Source of the DNA: Uliginosibacterium paludis
GTDB lineage: Bacteria > Pseudomonadota > Gammaproteobacteria > Burkholderiales > Rhodocyclaceae
NCBI RefSeq assembly: GCF_039631355.1
Contig: NZ_JBDIVF010000001.1
Coordinates: 372,001 to 436,000 of the forward strand
DNA length: 64,000 bases
Direction: 5' to 3'
A program made the translations under genes and the position numbers. Below, piece after piece: positions 10,488-17,702 of the stretch (its first letter is position 1; each line of letters opens with the position of its first letter). The notes below the pieces were generated by a model, which saw nothing but the letters and a program-made list of their open reading frames with translations, was not told where the DNA came from and made no database searches.

Positions 10488-11696
10488 CTAGCCCTTCACG
10501 CAGAGAACCTGGCGAAGGGTATGCAGCACTTCGACCAGATCGCGCTGATGCGCCATGACCTCGTCGATGTCCTTGTAGGCGGCGGGAATTTCGTCAACCA
10601 CCCCACCATCCTTTCGACACTCGATGCCCTCGGTTTGCGCCGCAAGATCGAAACGGTCGAATCGCCGTTTTGCTTCGCTGCGACTCATCCGCCGGCCCGC
10701 GCCATGAGAGCAGGAGCAGAAGGACTCTGCGTTCCCCAGCCCGCGAACGATGTAAGACTTCGCTCCCATGCTGCCGGGGATGATGCCCAGCTCTCCCTCA
10801 CCCGCCCGGATCGCGCCTTTTCGGGTGATGAAGAGGCGCTCGCCGAAGTGCGTTTCCTGCGCCACATAGTTGTGGTGGCAGTTGATGGCCTCGTTCTCCA
10901 GCCGGAATGCCGGCAGCATCGGCCGGATGGCCTCGAGCACGAGGTCCAGCATCATCCGCCGGTTCTCCATCGCGTAGTCCTGCGCCCAGTCGACGGCAAA
11001 CACATAGTCGTCGAACAGTTCGGAGCCTTCACTGAAGTAGGCGAGGTCCTGATCGGGCAGACGGGTGAAATGTCGCCGCATGTCCTTCTGCGCCGCCGAG
11101 ATGAAATAGCGGCCAATCACGTTGCCGATGCCGCGACTGCCGGAATGCAGCATCACCCATACCTGCTGTGCCTCGTCGATGCACAGTTCGATGAAGTGAT
11201 TGCCGCCCCCCAGCGTACCGAGCTGACAGATCCAGGTGTCGCGGAAGCGTCGCTGCATCTTCATGATGCCGGGGTGACGCGCCACAATCTGGTCCAGCCG
11301 GTCCGACAGGCGACGCGCCTTGCGCTGCAGGGCACTGCCTTTCATCTTGCTGGCAGCGTGCTGCTCGAAACCGACCGGCACAGCCGCTTCGATGCAGCTG
11401 CGGATCCGCGCGAGATTGTCGGGCAGCTCGCTCGCCTTGAGAGACAGGCGCACGGCATTCATGCCACAACCGATATCGACGCCCACCGCGGCGGGAATGA
11501 TGGCCGAAGCGGTAGGAATGACGGACCCGACGGTGGCGCCGATGCCGGCATGCACGTCGGGCATCGCGGCCACGTGATGGCGCACGATGGGCAGTTGAGA
11601 CACATTGAGCAACTGGGCCAGCGCCTCGTGCTCGAGATCGGACGTCCATACCTTCACCGGTACGAGGCCCTTGTTCAAAGTCATGCTGATGGGCAT
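10488..11696 (-). CDS. rtcB: RNA-splicing ligase RtcB
   Basis: A 402-residue RtcB that joins RNA 2',3'-cyclic phosphate or 3'-phosphate ends to 5'-OH ends using GTP and Mn2+. Seen motifs: MPDVHAGIG, the metal-binding cysteine in VDIGCGMNAV, GGGNHFIE, HHNYVAQETHFGE, GIIPGSMG and CSHGAGRRMSR, where His331 corresponds to the guanylylated histidine. ATG 11696 is preceded by GGAG eight bases away; the longer open frame upstream is leader. No rtcA, rtcR or archease gene is next to it. A promoter, a 12-codon ORF, a set of hairpins and a terminator-like element lie in the 210 bases upstream. Confidence 0.95.
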   Translation of the reverse strand: MPISMTLNKGLVPVKVWTSDLEHEALAQLLNVSQLPIVRHHVAAMPDVHAGIGATVGSVIPTASAIIPAAVGVDIGCGMNAVRLSLKASELPDNLARIRSCIEAAVPVGFEQHAASKMKGSALQRKARRLSDRLDQIVARHPGIMKMQRRFRDTWICQLGTLGGGNHFIELCIDEAQQVWVMLHSGSRGIGNVIGRYFISAAQKDMRRHFTRLPDQDLAYFSEGSELFDDYVFAVDWAQDYAMENRRMMLDLVLEAIRPMLPAFRLENEAINCHHNYVAQETHFGERLFITRKGAIRAGEGELGIIPGSMGAKSYIVRGLGNAESFCSCSHGAGRRMSRSEAKRRFDRFDLAAQTEGIECRKDGGVVDEIPAAYKDIDEVMAHQRDLVEVLHTLRQVLCVKG

Positions 11697-11711
11697 GGCA
11701 TTTACTCCGGT

Positions 11712-11746
11712 AAAAACAGAAAAGCCCGGGCTGTGAAGCCAGGGCT
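11712..11746 (-). terminator. Terminator-like element inside the rtcB leader
   Basis: On the minus strand AGCCC (from 11746) pairs with GGGCT (to 11723), extended by GC-rich bases, and is followed by TTTTCTGTTTTT up to 11712. It ends 15 bases before the rtcB start, so it would stop transcription unless an alternative structure forms or the polymerase reads through. This is the layout of an attenuator. Confidence 0.55.
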
Positions 11747-11749
11747 TGC

Positions 11750-11825
11750 TGTTCCGACCGGAACACTTCTTCCCGCTCTCCTGGCCCGGTGCCGAAGCAA
11801 CCGGGTGGAGGCACATGCCACCGCC
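11750..11825 (-). ncRNA. Structured leader RNA upstream of rtcB (candidate)
   Basis: Three stable hairpins follow each other on the minus strand: GGTGG/CCACC (11804-11822), CCCGG with an inner TGC-TTCG-GCA tetraloop (11785-11805), and a perfect TGTTCC-GGTC-GGAACA hairpin (11750-11765). They lie between a 12-codon ORF and the terminator-like element. Some rtcB operons carry tRNA-like or Y-RNA genes; I do not see a T-loop here, so only a structured leader is claimed. Confidence 0.45.
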
Positions 11826-11832
11826 GGCGCGT

Positions 11833-11871
11833 TCAGCGCTTGAGGAATTCCCTGGCAGTTGTATGGGGCAT
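11833..11871 (-). CDS. 12-residue leader peptide upstream of rtcB (candidate)
   Basis: Minus-strand ATG at 11869-11871 preceded by GGAG six bases away encodes MPHTTAREFLKR and stops at 11833. It is the first start codon after the predicted promoter and ends just before the hairpin series. Translation of such a short ORF could control which hairpins form. No amino acid is strongly over-represented, so a classic amino-acid attenuator is unlikely. Confidence 0.4.
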   Translation of the reverse strand: MPHTTAREFLKR

Positions 11872-11913
11872 GGGTATCTCCGGAAAGAAGGGGTGAATCG
11901 GTGAAGGCCTGCA

Positions 11914-11942
11914 CGATAAAAGGCTTGCCATTGGCATGTCAA
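11914..11942 (-). promoter_or_regulatory. Sigma-70 promoter of the rtcB leader
   Basis: Minus strand TTGACA (11942-11937, perfect -35) and TTATCG (11919-11914) with a 17-base spacer. Transcription would start near 11907, about 35 bases before the short ORF. No sigma-54 element of the RtcR type is visible. Confidence 0.6.
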
Positions 11943-12019
11943 GCGGATTTTGCTGCAGCGCACACGGCATCCTTCTGGGGAACCCAGCGGGAAGTCCTGC
12001 ACGCATGAATGGCGTGCGC

Positions 12020-13207
12020 CTACGGCTTCTGGAATTCGGTAAAGAGTTTGTACACCGCGTCCATGTAGTCTTCCCGATAGCTGGTGAGGACGAGGATCTT
12101 TTCGGTGTCCGGCTGGATGCCGACACGCTGGCCGCCGTAACCGACCCACCAGTAACTCGGCTTGCCGCCGAAGTCCCCCACCCACATCTGGTAGCCGTAG
12201 GCCGGGAATCGCGCCCCCACGCGCTTGAGGGAGTTCTTCAACTGCGCACTGCCGGCCTCTTTCATGAACTGCTGCATGCAGGCGGAGCCCGCCTTGAGTT
12301 GCCTGAGCGAATACATCGCCAGACGTGCCCAGTCGCGACCGCTCGCACTGAAGCCCGATGCGCTCTGTGCAGCGCCGCTCTTGTCAAAAATCCAGTAGCC
12401 AGGCTGCCCAGTGCCGGCAGGCTGCCACACCGCTTCATCGAAGGCGTTGAAGAAACCACCGAGCGCATCTGCCACGATCGCCAGCGCATAGGTGTCCACC
12501 GCGTTGTAGCGAAACTCCTGTCCGGAGGGCTGGGGCTGCCCGGAAAGTGCGGTATCGCGGAGACCGTATTGACGGATGACATCGATCGACGACCTGCGCT
12601 GCTGGGCCAGATCGAGCTGCTCGCCTTCATACTGCTGGCCGGAAGAAATGGCGTCCTTCACTCCACTGCTCATCGTGAGCAGATTCCGGATCGTCGCCTC
12701 GCCCTGAACGCTTCCTGCCAGCACATCAGCATATTTGTCGGCACGGTCATCAAGCGAGGCGATCTTGCCCTGGCAGAGCAGATTGCCGATCACGAGCGCC
12801 GTGAGGCTCTTGCTCATCGACTGCGAAAACAGCGGAGACTGGCCGTCGGCGGGCGACTTGTAGCGTTCGAACACGATCCGGCCGTGATCGACCAGCAGCA
12901 GCGCGGTCGTGGCGTTGGCCTCCACCAGGCGCTCGGCCTGCTGCACGATTTTCTGCTCCGCATCGGTCAGCGTTTCACGCGGCATCAGCAGCACCGGCGT
13001 CGTGCTGGCCGGGAACACATGATTGTTCTTCTGCTTCGCGAAGCCGCCGGAATGCCGCACCGGATTCACCTCGGCAACCGCTCCTGCGGCCTGGGCCGCA
13101 CCTGCCACGAGCAGCATGGCGAGCGTGAAGGCCGCACGGCAGGCGCCACCCCGGAATCCTCCGGTTGCAAGGGTGATTGCGGCAGACCGGCTGTCTGTAT
13201 TCATCAT
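12020..13207 (-). CDS. Exported serine hydrolase of the beta-lactamase/DD-peptidase fold
   Basis: A 395-residue protein with a long signal peptide (hydrophobic about 25-40, AGAAQAAG). The class C beta-lactamase-like catalytic motifs are visible: S130-M-S-K133 (nucleophile and general base) and YNAVD (the YxN motif). Such enzymes include esterases, 6-aminohexanoate-dimer hydrolases and D-aminopeptidases; the substrate cannot be told. GAGGAG lies just before ATG 13207. It probably acts in the periplasm or outside the cell. It is read in the same direction as the chemoreceptor upstream, 37 bases away, and may be cotranscribed. Confidence 0.8.
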   Translation of the reverse strand: MMNTDSRSAAITLATGGFRGGACRAAFTLAMLLVAGAAQAAGAVAEVNPVRHSGGFAKQKNNHVFPASTTPVLLMPRETLTDAEQKIVQQAERLVEANATTALLLVDHGRIVFERYKSPADGQSPLFSQSMSKSLTALVIGNLLCQGKIASLDDRADKYADVLAGSVQGEATIRNLLTMSSGVKDAISSGQQYEGEQLDLAQQRRSSIDVIRQYGLRDTALSGQPQPSGQEFRYNAVDTYALAIVADALGGFFNAFDEAVWQPAGTGQPGYWIFDKSGAAQSASGFSASGRDWARLAMYSLRQLKAGSACMQQFMKEAGSAQLKNSLKRVGARFPAYGYQMWVGDFGGKPSYWWVGYGGQRVGIQPDTEKILVLTSYREDYMDAVYKLFTEFQKP

Positions 13208-13244
13208 GGTCGCTCCTCGAAAACCAGACTGCCGGCAGCGGCCT

Positions 13245-14933
13245 TCACTTCGCCACGCCGTGCGCCCGGAAACCGATCCGGAAGCCGCCCCAGTGGCGCC
13301 CGAAGACGTGGATGGGGGCGGAGATGTCGTACATGACTTCGCCGGTGTCGCGGCGGTAGGTCTGGGTCAGGAAGTCGAACTCGTGGGCGCCGCAGCGGCT
13401 GCCTACGCGGTCGTCGAAAATGCGTTTGGTGCGGTTGCCGATCATGTCGCGCGCGCGATCACCGGTCAGCGGCTGGCAGAAACGCTTGTTGTGGGTCGGG
13501 AAGTAGCCACGCTGATCGACCGCGCCGGCGTAGATGAAATAGGGGTAGCGCTCCAGCAGCGGCTCCTGGATGGTGGGAAAGAGCTCGTCGGTCAGCGTGT
13601 CGAAGGCGGTGTGGAATTTGGCCGGATCGGTGCCTTCGATGCGCCGGTAGTGCGTATCGAAAAGCTGTTCGATCGTAATGCGTTTGTCATTGACGGCACG
13701 CTCCAGGATTTCACCGACGCTCTTCGCCGCCTCGCGTGCCACGCCGGGCACTTCACCATGCTCGCGCATGGCGCGCTTGCCCTCCTCGCCGAGCTGATAG
13801 ACCGACTGCACCTCGCTCATGCTGGCCGCCAGCTGCTCCAGCGTGCGCCGGTGGGAAGCGGCCACCTCGATGCGCTCGGCATTTTCCTGTGCCAGGCGCA
13901 GGATCTGCTGCACCTCGGCATCCAGCGCTTCACTGGCGGCGACCTGCCGGTCCATGTCTTCCACGATGCGCTGCACCTGATCGCGGGTGCGCTCGGCACC
14001 CGAGAAAATCGCGGTCAGCGCTTCGGCCGCGCGCTGCGTGCTGTGCGCGCCCTCCCGCGCCTGCTCACTGCCCTTGCCGATAACCTCGATGGCTTCGGCC
14101 GTGTCGTTGCGCATGCTGTCGGTGATGCCGGTAATGCCGGTCGTGACCCGTGTCGTGCGCTCGGCGAGCTTGCGGACCTCGTCCGCCACCACCGCGAAGC
14201 CACGCCCCTGCTCACCGGCACGCGCAGCCTCGATGGCCGCATTGAGTGCGAGCAGATTGGTCTGGTCTGCGATTTCATGGATCTCGGCGATCATGCTGGC
14301 GATCTGCTTGCTGCGCTCCCCCAGACGGCTCACCCGCTCGGCCGAGCTGACCGCGGTCTGCGCGAGCGATTCGATCTTTGCCTGCGCTTCGCGCACCGTG
14401 CGGTCGCCCTCCTCCGCCAGCGAGCAGGCCTGCTCGGCCAGCACACCGGCCGCAGCCACCTCGCTGCTGGCCGCCCGGACCTGCTCGCGCATGTGCAGGA
14501 TCGCCTGGCTGGTCGTCTGCGCGGCAGCGGACTGTGCCACACCGGCAGCCAGCACGCCGTCGGTTTCCTTGCGCAGTACGGAGCATGAATCGCTGACGCG
14601 CTGGGCATCCTGAACGATCTTGCCGAGCACGCCCTGCATGGCCATCACGAAGCGATTGACCGCCGCGGCTGCCCGGCCGGACTCACCTTCGCCCTCGGCC
14701 ACCCGGCGGGTCAGATCTCCATCCGCACTCATCGCATCCAGCACCGTGGCAATGGCGCCACTGCGCCCCAGGGTGCGCGAAAAACGGCGTGCGCCCCAGG
14801 CCCCGAGCGCGCCCACCACCGCACCGGCCAGTGGGAAACGCCCATCCAGCCCGCCATGCGCGAGCCAGCCGGCCAGCGTCACCATCACGGCCAACACCAC
14901 GCCGTATGTCACCCACACACTCTTGCCTTGCAT
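13245..14933 (-). CDS. Methyl-accepting chemotaxis protein with C-terminal sensor domain
   Basis: A 562-residue receptor. One or two N-terminal membrane segments (about 6-28 and 34-46) with almost no periplasmic loop are followed by a HAMP-like linker and the signalling coiled coil, whose CheA/CheW-binding tip reads EIADQTNLLALNAAIEAARA. After the coiled coil, about residues 400-562 form a separate alpha/beta domain (FDTHYRRIEGTDP, FPTHNKRFCQPLTGD, NRTKRIFDDRVG, APIHVFGRHWGGFRIGF) that looks PAS/Cache-like. The ligand is therefore probably sensed in the cytoplasm at the C-terminus, the reverse of classical receptors. It neighbours pectate lyases, so a link to sugar or redox taxis is possible but unproven. 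Confidence 0.85.
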   Translation of the reverse strand: MQGKSVWVTYGVVLAVMVTLAGWLAHGGLDGRFPLAGAVVGALGAWGARRFSRTLGRSGAIATVLDAMSADGDLTRRVAEGEGESGRAAAAVNRFVMAMQGVLGKIVQDAQRVSDSCSVLRKETDGVLAAGVAQSAAAQTTSQAILHMREQVRAASSEVAAAGVLAEQACSLAEEGDRTVREAQAKIESLAQTAVSSAERVSRLGERSKQIASMIAEIHEIADQTNLLALNAAIEAARAGEQGRGFAVVADEVRKLAERTTRVTTGITGITDSMRNDTAEAIEVIGKGSEQAREGAHSTQRAAEALTAIFSGAERTRDQVQRIVEDMDRQVAASEALDAEVQQILRLAQENAERIEVAASHRRTLEQLAASMSEVQSVYQLGEEGKRAMREHGEVPGVAREAAKSVGEILERAVNDKRITIEQLFDTHYRRIEGTDPAKFHTAFDTLTDELFPTIQEPLLERYPYFIYAGAVDQRGYFPTHNKRFCQPLTGDRARDMIGNRTKRIFDDRVGSRCGAHEFDFLTQTYRRDTGEVMYDISAPIHVFGRHWGGFRIGFRAHGVAK

Positions 14934-15042
14934 GCCGGACTCCCTGGCTTCTCAGCCGGTAACGGACGACCCCGTGCCCAGACAGGAATATCGGATGCAG
15001 CGTCGGCAAACTTGATGATCTCGGGCCGGACACCCGGCCCGA

Positions 15043-15070
15043 AACAAAAAGCCCGCCTGGGCGGCGGGCT
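15043..15070 (-). terminator. Terminator after the second pectate lyase gene
   Basis: AGCCCGCC/GGCGGGCT stem with a short loop, followed on the minus strand by TTTTTGTTT. A further perfect nine-base hairpin (TCGGGCCGG/CCGGCCCGA, 15021-15042) lies immediately beyond, a back-up terminator or processing signal. Confidence 0.88.
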
Positions 15071-15098
15071 CGTGTGCCTGTCAGGACAGCAGACCGGC

Positions 15099-16334
15099 TC
15101 AGTAAGTCCAGCTTTCCTGGATGCGGTTGACCGGTGCCGGGTCGGGGCCGTTTCCAGGGGCGATGCCGGTTTTCTTGCTGCCGCCGGTCTTGTCGATGGC
15201 AGTCACGTCGGTGGCACTCACATTGCAGGTCGTGGTGTTCCACTCCGCGCCTTTCTCGCTCGACGAACCCGAGCCCTTTTCCACGCCGGTGAAGGTGGAG
15301 CAGACCTCGATTTCGCCGTTCCAGCGCAGCAGCAGCACATTGCGCAGGGTGGCCTTGTCGGCAGGCGAGCCGTTGGAATAGGCGCTGTTCACGCCCACGA
15401 TGGTCTGGTGGTTGTGGATGCGCGAATTCTCGATGATGACGGTGCGCGGACCCTTGTTGCCGGTACAGTCACCGCAGGATCGGTAGAACTTGCCACCCTT
15501 GCTCTTCCAGTTGTCGGCCACGAAGCGGGTGATGTAGAGCGTGCCCTGACCGTTATGCTGGAAGGTCTTGTCGGTGCCGAGGAATGAGCCGCCGCAGTCG
15601 ACCCGCATCGTGGTGCCGGGGCCGCCCAGTGCGGTGGCGGCGTCTTCACCCACGTCTTCCCACCACACGTTGTAGACCGAGCAATTGCCCTTGCAATGCA
15701 CGCCATCGGCCGCGAGGTTGCCGATCACCGCGTTGCGCAGCGAGGCGCCCTCTTCGAGCAGGAAGACCGGTGGCTGACCTTCGGCCTGGCCGCCATCGGA
15801 GAGCTGATAGCGCTTGCCGCCCGCATCGTAGGTCGTGCCGGCAGGCACGGTGATGCTGGTGGTGAGCGGCACGGTGTCGGCCGCGCTCGCATTCACATAG
15901 GCGGGGCAGCCGGGCCAGGCCGGTAGCGTGACCGTGCCGGTCACCGAAGAGCTGGCGCTGGAGGCCCTGGAGCTGCTGGAAGCCGCGGCACTCGAAGACG
16001 AGGAAGCCTTGCTCGATGAGCTGCTGCTGGCTGCGGCAGACGATGAAGACGCCGCGCTGGACGAGGTGCTGCCGCTCGGAATCGAGCACTCGTTGGTGCC
16101 ACCCGCTACCTTGGTGCCGCTGCCGAAGGTCGCTTCGCTGCAGACAAAGCTGCCGGAGAGCACCTTGTAGGTGAAGCTGTCGGCGCGGCCATAGGCCACG
16201 GTGGTATTGGCTGCCACGCTGCAGGTTTTGCCTTCGGTGCAGATCGTGGTGTAGCCGGATGGCCGGTTGGCCGCCGAAGCGCTGAACGCCATGCCTGCCA
16301 TCAGGGCCAGCAGGGCGAGTTTGCTGTAGTGCAT
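15099..16334 (-). CDS. Modular pectate lyase: N-terminal lectin-like domain, Ser linker, PL3
   Basis: A 411-residue secreted enzyme. A signal peptide (GMAFSASA) is followed by a ~60-residue Cys-containing domain (TTICTEGKTCSVAANTTVAY to GGTNECSIP), of a type often attached to polysaccharide lyases and possibly sugar-binding. About 50 residues of Ser/Ala linker lead to a PL3 catalytic domain from about residue 145 (AADGVHCKGNCS, EDAATALGG, DKTFQHNGQG, RSCGDCTGNKGPR). It resembles the lyase at 9689 in the catalytic part. The serine codons are mixed, so the linker is not a simple DNA repeat. Likely role: polygalacturonate cleavage. Confidence 0.88.
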   Translation of the reverse strand: MHYSKLALLALMAGMAFSASAANRPSGYTTICTEGKTCSVAANTTVAYGRADSFTYKVLSGSFVCSEATFGSGTKVAGGTNECSIPSGSTSSSAASSSSAAASSSSSSKASSSSSAAASSSSRASSASSSVTGTVTLPAWPGCPAYVNASAADTVPLTTSITVPAGTTYDAGGKRYQLSDGGQAEGQPPVFLLEEGASLRNAVIGNLAADGVHCKGNCSVYNVWWEDVGEDAATALGGPGTTMRVDCGGSFLGTDKTFQHNGQGTLYITRFVADNWKSKGGKFYRSCGDCTGNKGPRTVIIENSRIHNHQTIVGVNSAYSNGSPADKATLRNVLLLRWNGEIEVCSTFTGVEKGSGSSSEKGAEWNTTTCNVSATDVTAIDKTGGSKKTGIAPGNGPDPAPVNRIQESWTY

Positions 16335-16581
16335 GTCTGTCTCCTTCCTGGAATGGAATGGCCGTCCGGACAGGACGGTCTCTTCTTGTCAGGAGCCGTG
16401 CAATGCGCGGCCCCGGCAGAAGCCTATGACCCTGATCGCAGGCATGCCAGACAGACTGACCAAAAGCGCAGGCGACAGCCGCCGGGCGGACGTCATATGA
16501 CATCCGATTCTCAGGACACCGCGTAACAACAGATCGGAACGCGGAGAGAAGCCTGTCGGTCCGCCCCAGGAGCTGGCCTGG

Positions 16582-16701
16582 TTAGCGCATCGCCTGCATC
16601 GCGAGGCGGATAAGACCGGTGAGCAGGCCCATCGACAGCACACCCAGCAGCCAGAGCCCGGCGAACCATGCCATGCGCATGATGCGTTTGTGCTCGCGCA
16701 T
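16582..16701 (-). CDS. Small cytochrome bd oxidase-associated membrane protein (DUF2474/CydX type)
   Basis: A 39-residue protein: a short basic N-terminus, then one membrane helix (MAWFAGLWLLGVLSMGLL). Its ATG overlaps the stop of the oxidase subunit II gene. Tiny single-helix proteins at this place (CydX, CydY, DUF2474) stabilise or assemble the bd-type oxidase. The Trp-Leu-Gly pattern suits DUF2474. It is too small to verify by eye beyond topology and context. Confidence 0.75.
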   Translation of the reverse strand: MREHKRIMRMAWFAGLWLLGVLSMGLLTGLIRLAMQAMR

Positions 16702-17702
16702 CAGTGGTAGCCCGCATCCCCTGCCCTGACCTTGCCGCGAAACACCCGGTAGGCCCAGGCGGTGTAGGCGAGGATCAGGGGCAGGATCACCAGCGCGCCG
16801 ACCAGCGTGAAGCGCAGGCTGCTCTCGGGCGCGGCGGCCTCCCAGAGGCTGATCGTCGGCGGGATCAGGTTGGGCCAGATGCTGATCAGCAAGCCCGCAT
16901 AGCCCAGCGTAACCAGCGCCAGCGTGAGGAGATAGGGCCTGCGCTCCGCGCCCCCGCTCAGCGCCCGATGCAGTCCCCAGGCACAGGCCAGCACCGCGAG
17001 CGGCACCGGCCAGAGCCAGGCCAGTGCCGGGCCGAACCAGCGCTCGGCAATCGTGGGCTGAATGAGCGGCGTCCACAGGCTCACGCCCGCAATCACCGCC
17101 AGCAGCACCAGGTTGAATGCCGGCATCAGGCGACGCATCCGGCGCTGCAGCTCACCCTCGGTCTTGAACACCAGCCAGCCGCAGCCGAGCATCGCGAAGG
17201 TGGCGAGCAGGCCGAAGCCGGTAAAGAGGCTGAACGCGGTGAGCCAGTCGAACGGCCCGCCGGCGAACTCGCGGTCCACCACCCGGATCCCCTGGATGAA
17301 GGCCCCCAGTGCCACACCCTGGCAGAAGGTGGCGAGAATGGAGCCGCCGCTGAAAGCCAGATCCCAGAGCGGGCGGCTGCGACGCGAACGCGCCCGGATC
17401 TCGAAAGCCACGCCCCGCAGGATCAGGCCCACCAGCATCAGCACCAGCGGCAGGTAGAGCGCGGGGAACACCGCTGAATACACCACCGGAAACGCGGCAA
17501 AGAGCCCCGCGCCGCCCAGCACCATCCAGGTTTCATTGCCGTCCCATACCGGCGCCACCGAGTTCATCATCACCTGCCGGTCCGTGTCGTCGGGGAAGAA
17601 GGGAAAAATGATGCCGACGCCCAGATCGAATCCGTCGAGCACCACATACATCCATACGCCCAGCGCGATGATGGCGGCCCAGATCAGTGGCAGATCAAGC
17701 AT
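16701..17702 (-). CDS. cioB: Cyanide-insensitive bd-type quinol oxidase subunit II (CioB/CydB)
   Basis: A 333-residue polytopic membrane protein (about eight helices) with the CydB hallmarks VVLDGFDLGVGIIFPF and WDGNETWMVLGGAGLFAAFP near the N-terminus. It pairs with the haem-bearing subunit I encoded just upstream, whose end it overlaps by eight bases. I start at ATG 17702, since the open frame further upstream runs inside cioA. Together they oxidise ubiquinol and reduce O2 without proton pumping. Confidence 0.92.
   Translation of the reverse strand: MLDLPLIWAAIIALGVWMYVVLDGFDLGVGIIFPFFPDDTDRQVMMNSVAPVWDGNETWMVLGGAGLFAAFPVVYSAVFPALYLPLVLMLVGLILRGVAFEIRARSRRSRPLWDLAFSGGSILATFCQGVALGAFIQGIRVVDREFAGGPFDWLTAFSLFTGFGLLATFAMLGCGWLVFKTEGELQRRMRRLMPAFNLVLLAVIAGVSLWTPLIQPTIAERWFGPALAWLWPVPLAVLACAWGLHRALSGGAERRPYLLTLALVTLGYAGLLISIWPNLIPPTISLWEAAAPESSLRFTLVGALVILPLILAYTAWAYRVFRGKVRAGDAGYH

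Noticed and set aside
11750..11825. A tRNA or Y-RNA (tRNA-like) gene in the rtcB leader
   Set aside because: No acceptor stem, T-loop or D-loop could be assembled; only a series of hairpins is supported.
15949..16060. Serine-codon tandem repeat in the lyase linker as DNA repeat or CRISPR
   Set aside because: The serine codons are irregularly mixed (TCC, AGC, TCG), with no fixed repeat unit or spacers; it is protein-level low complexity.
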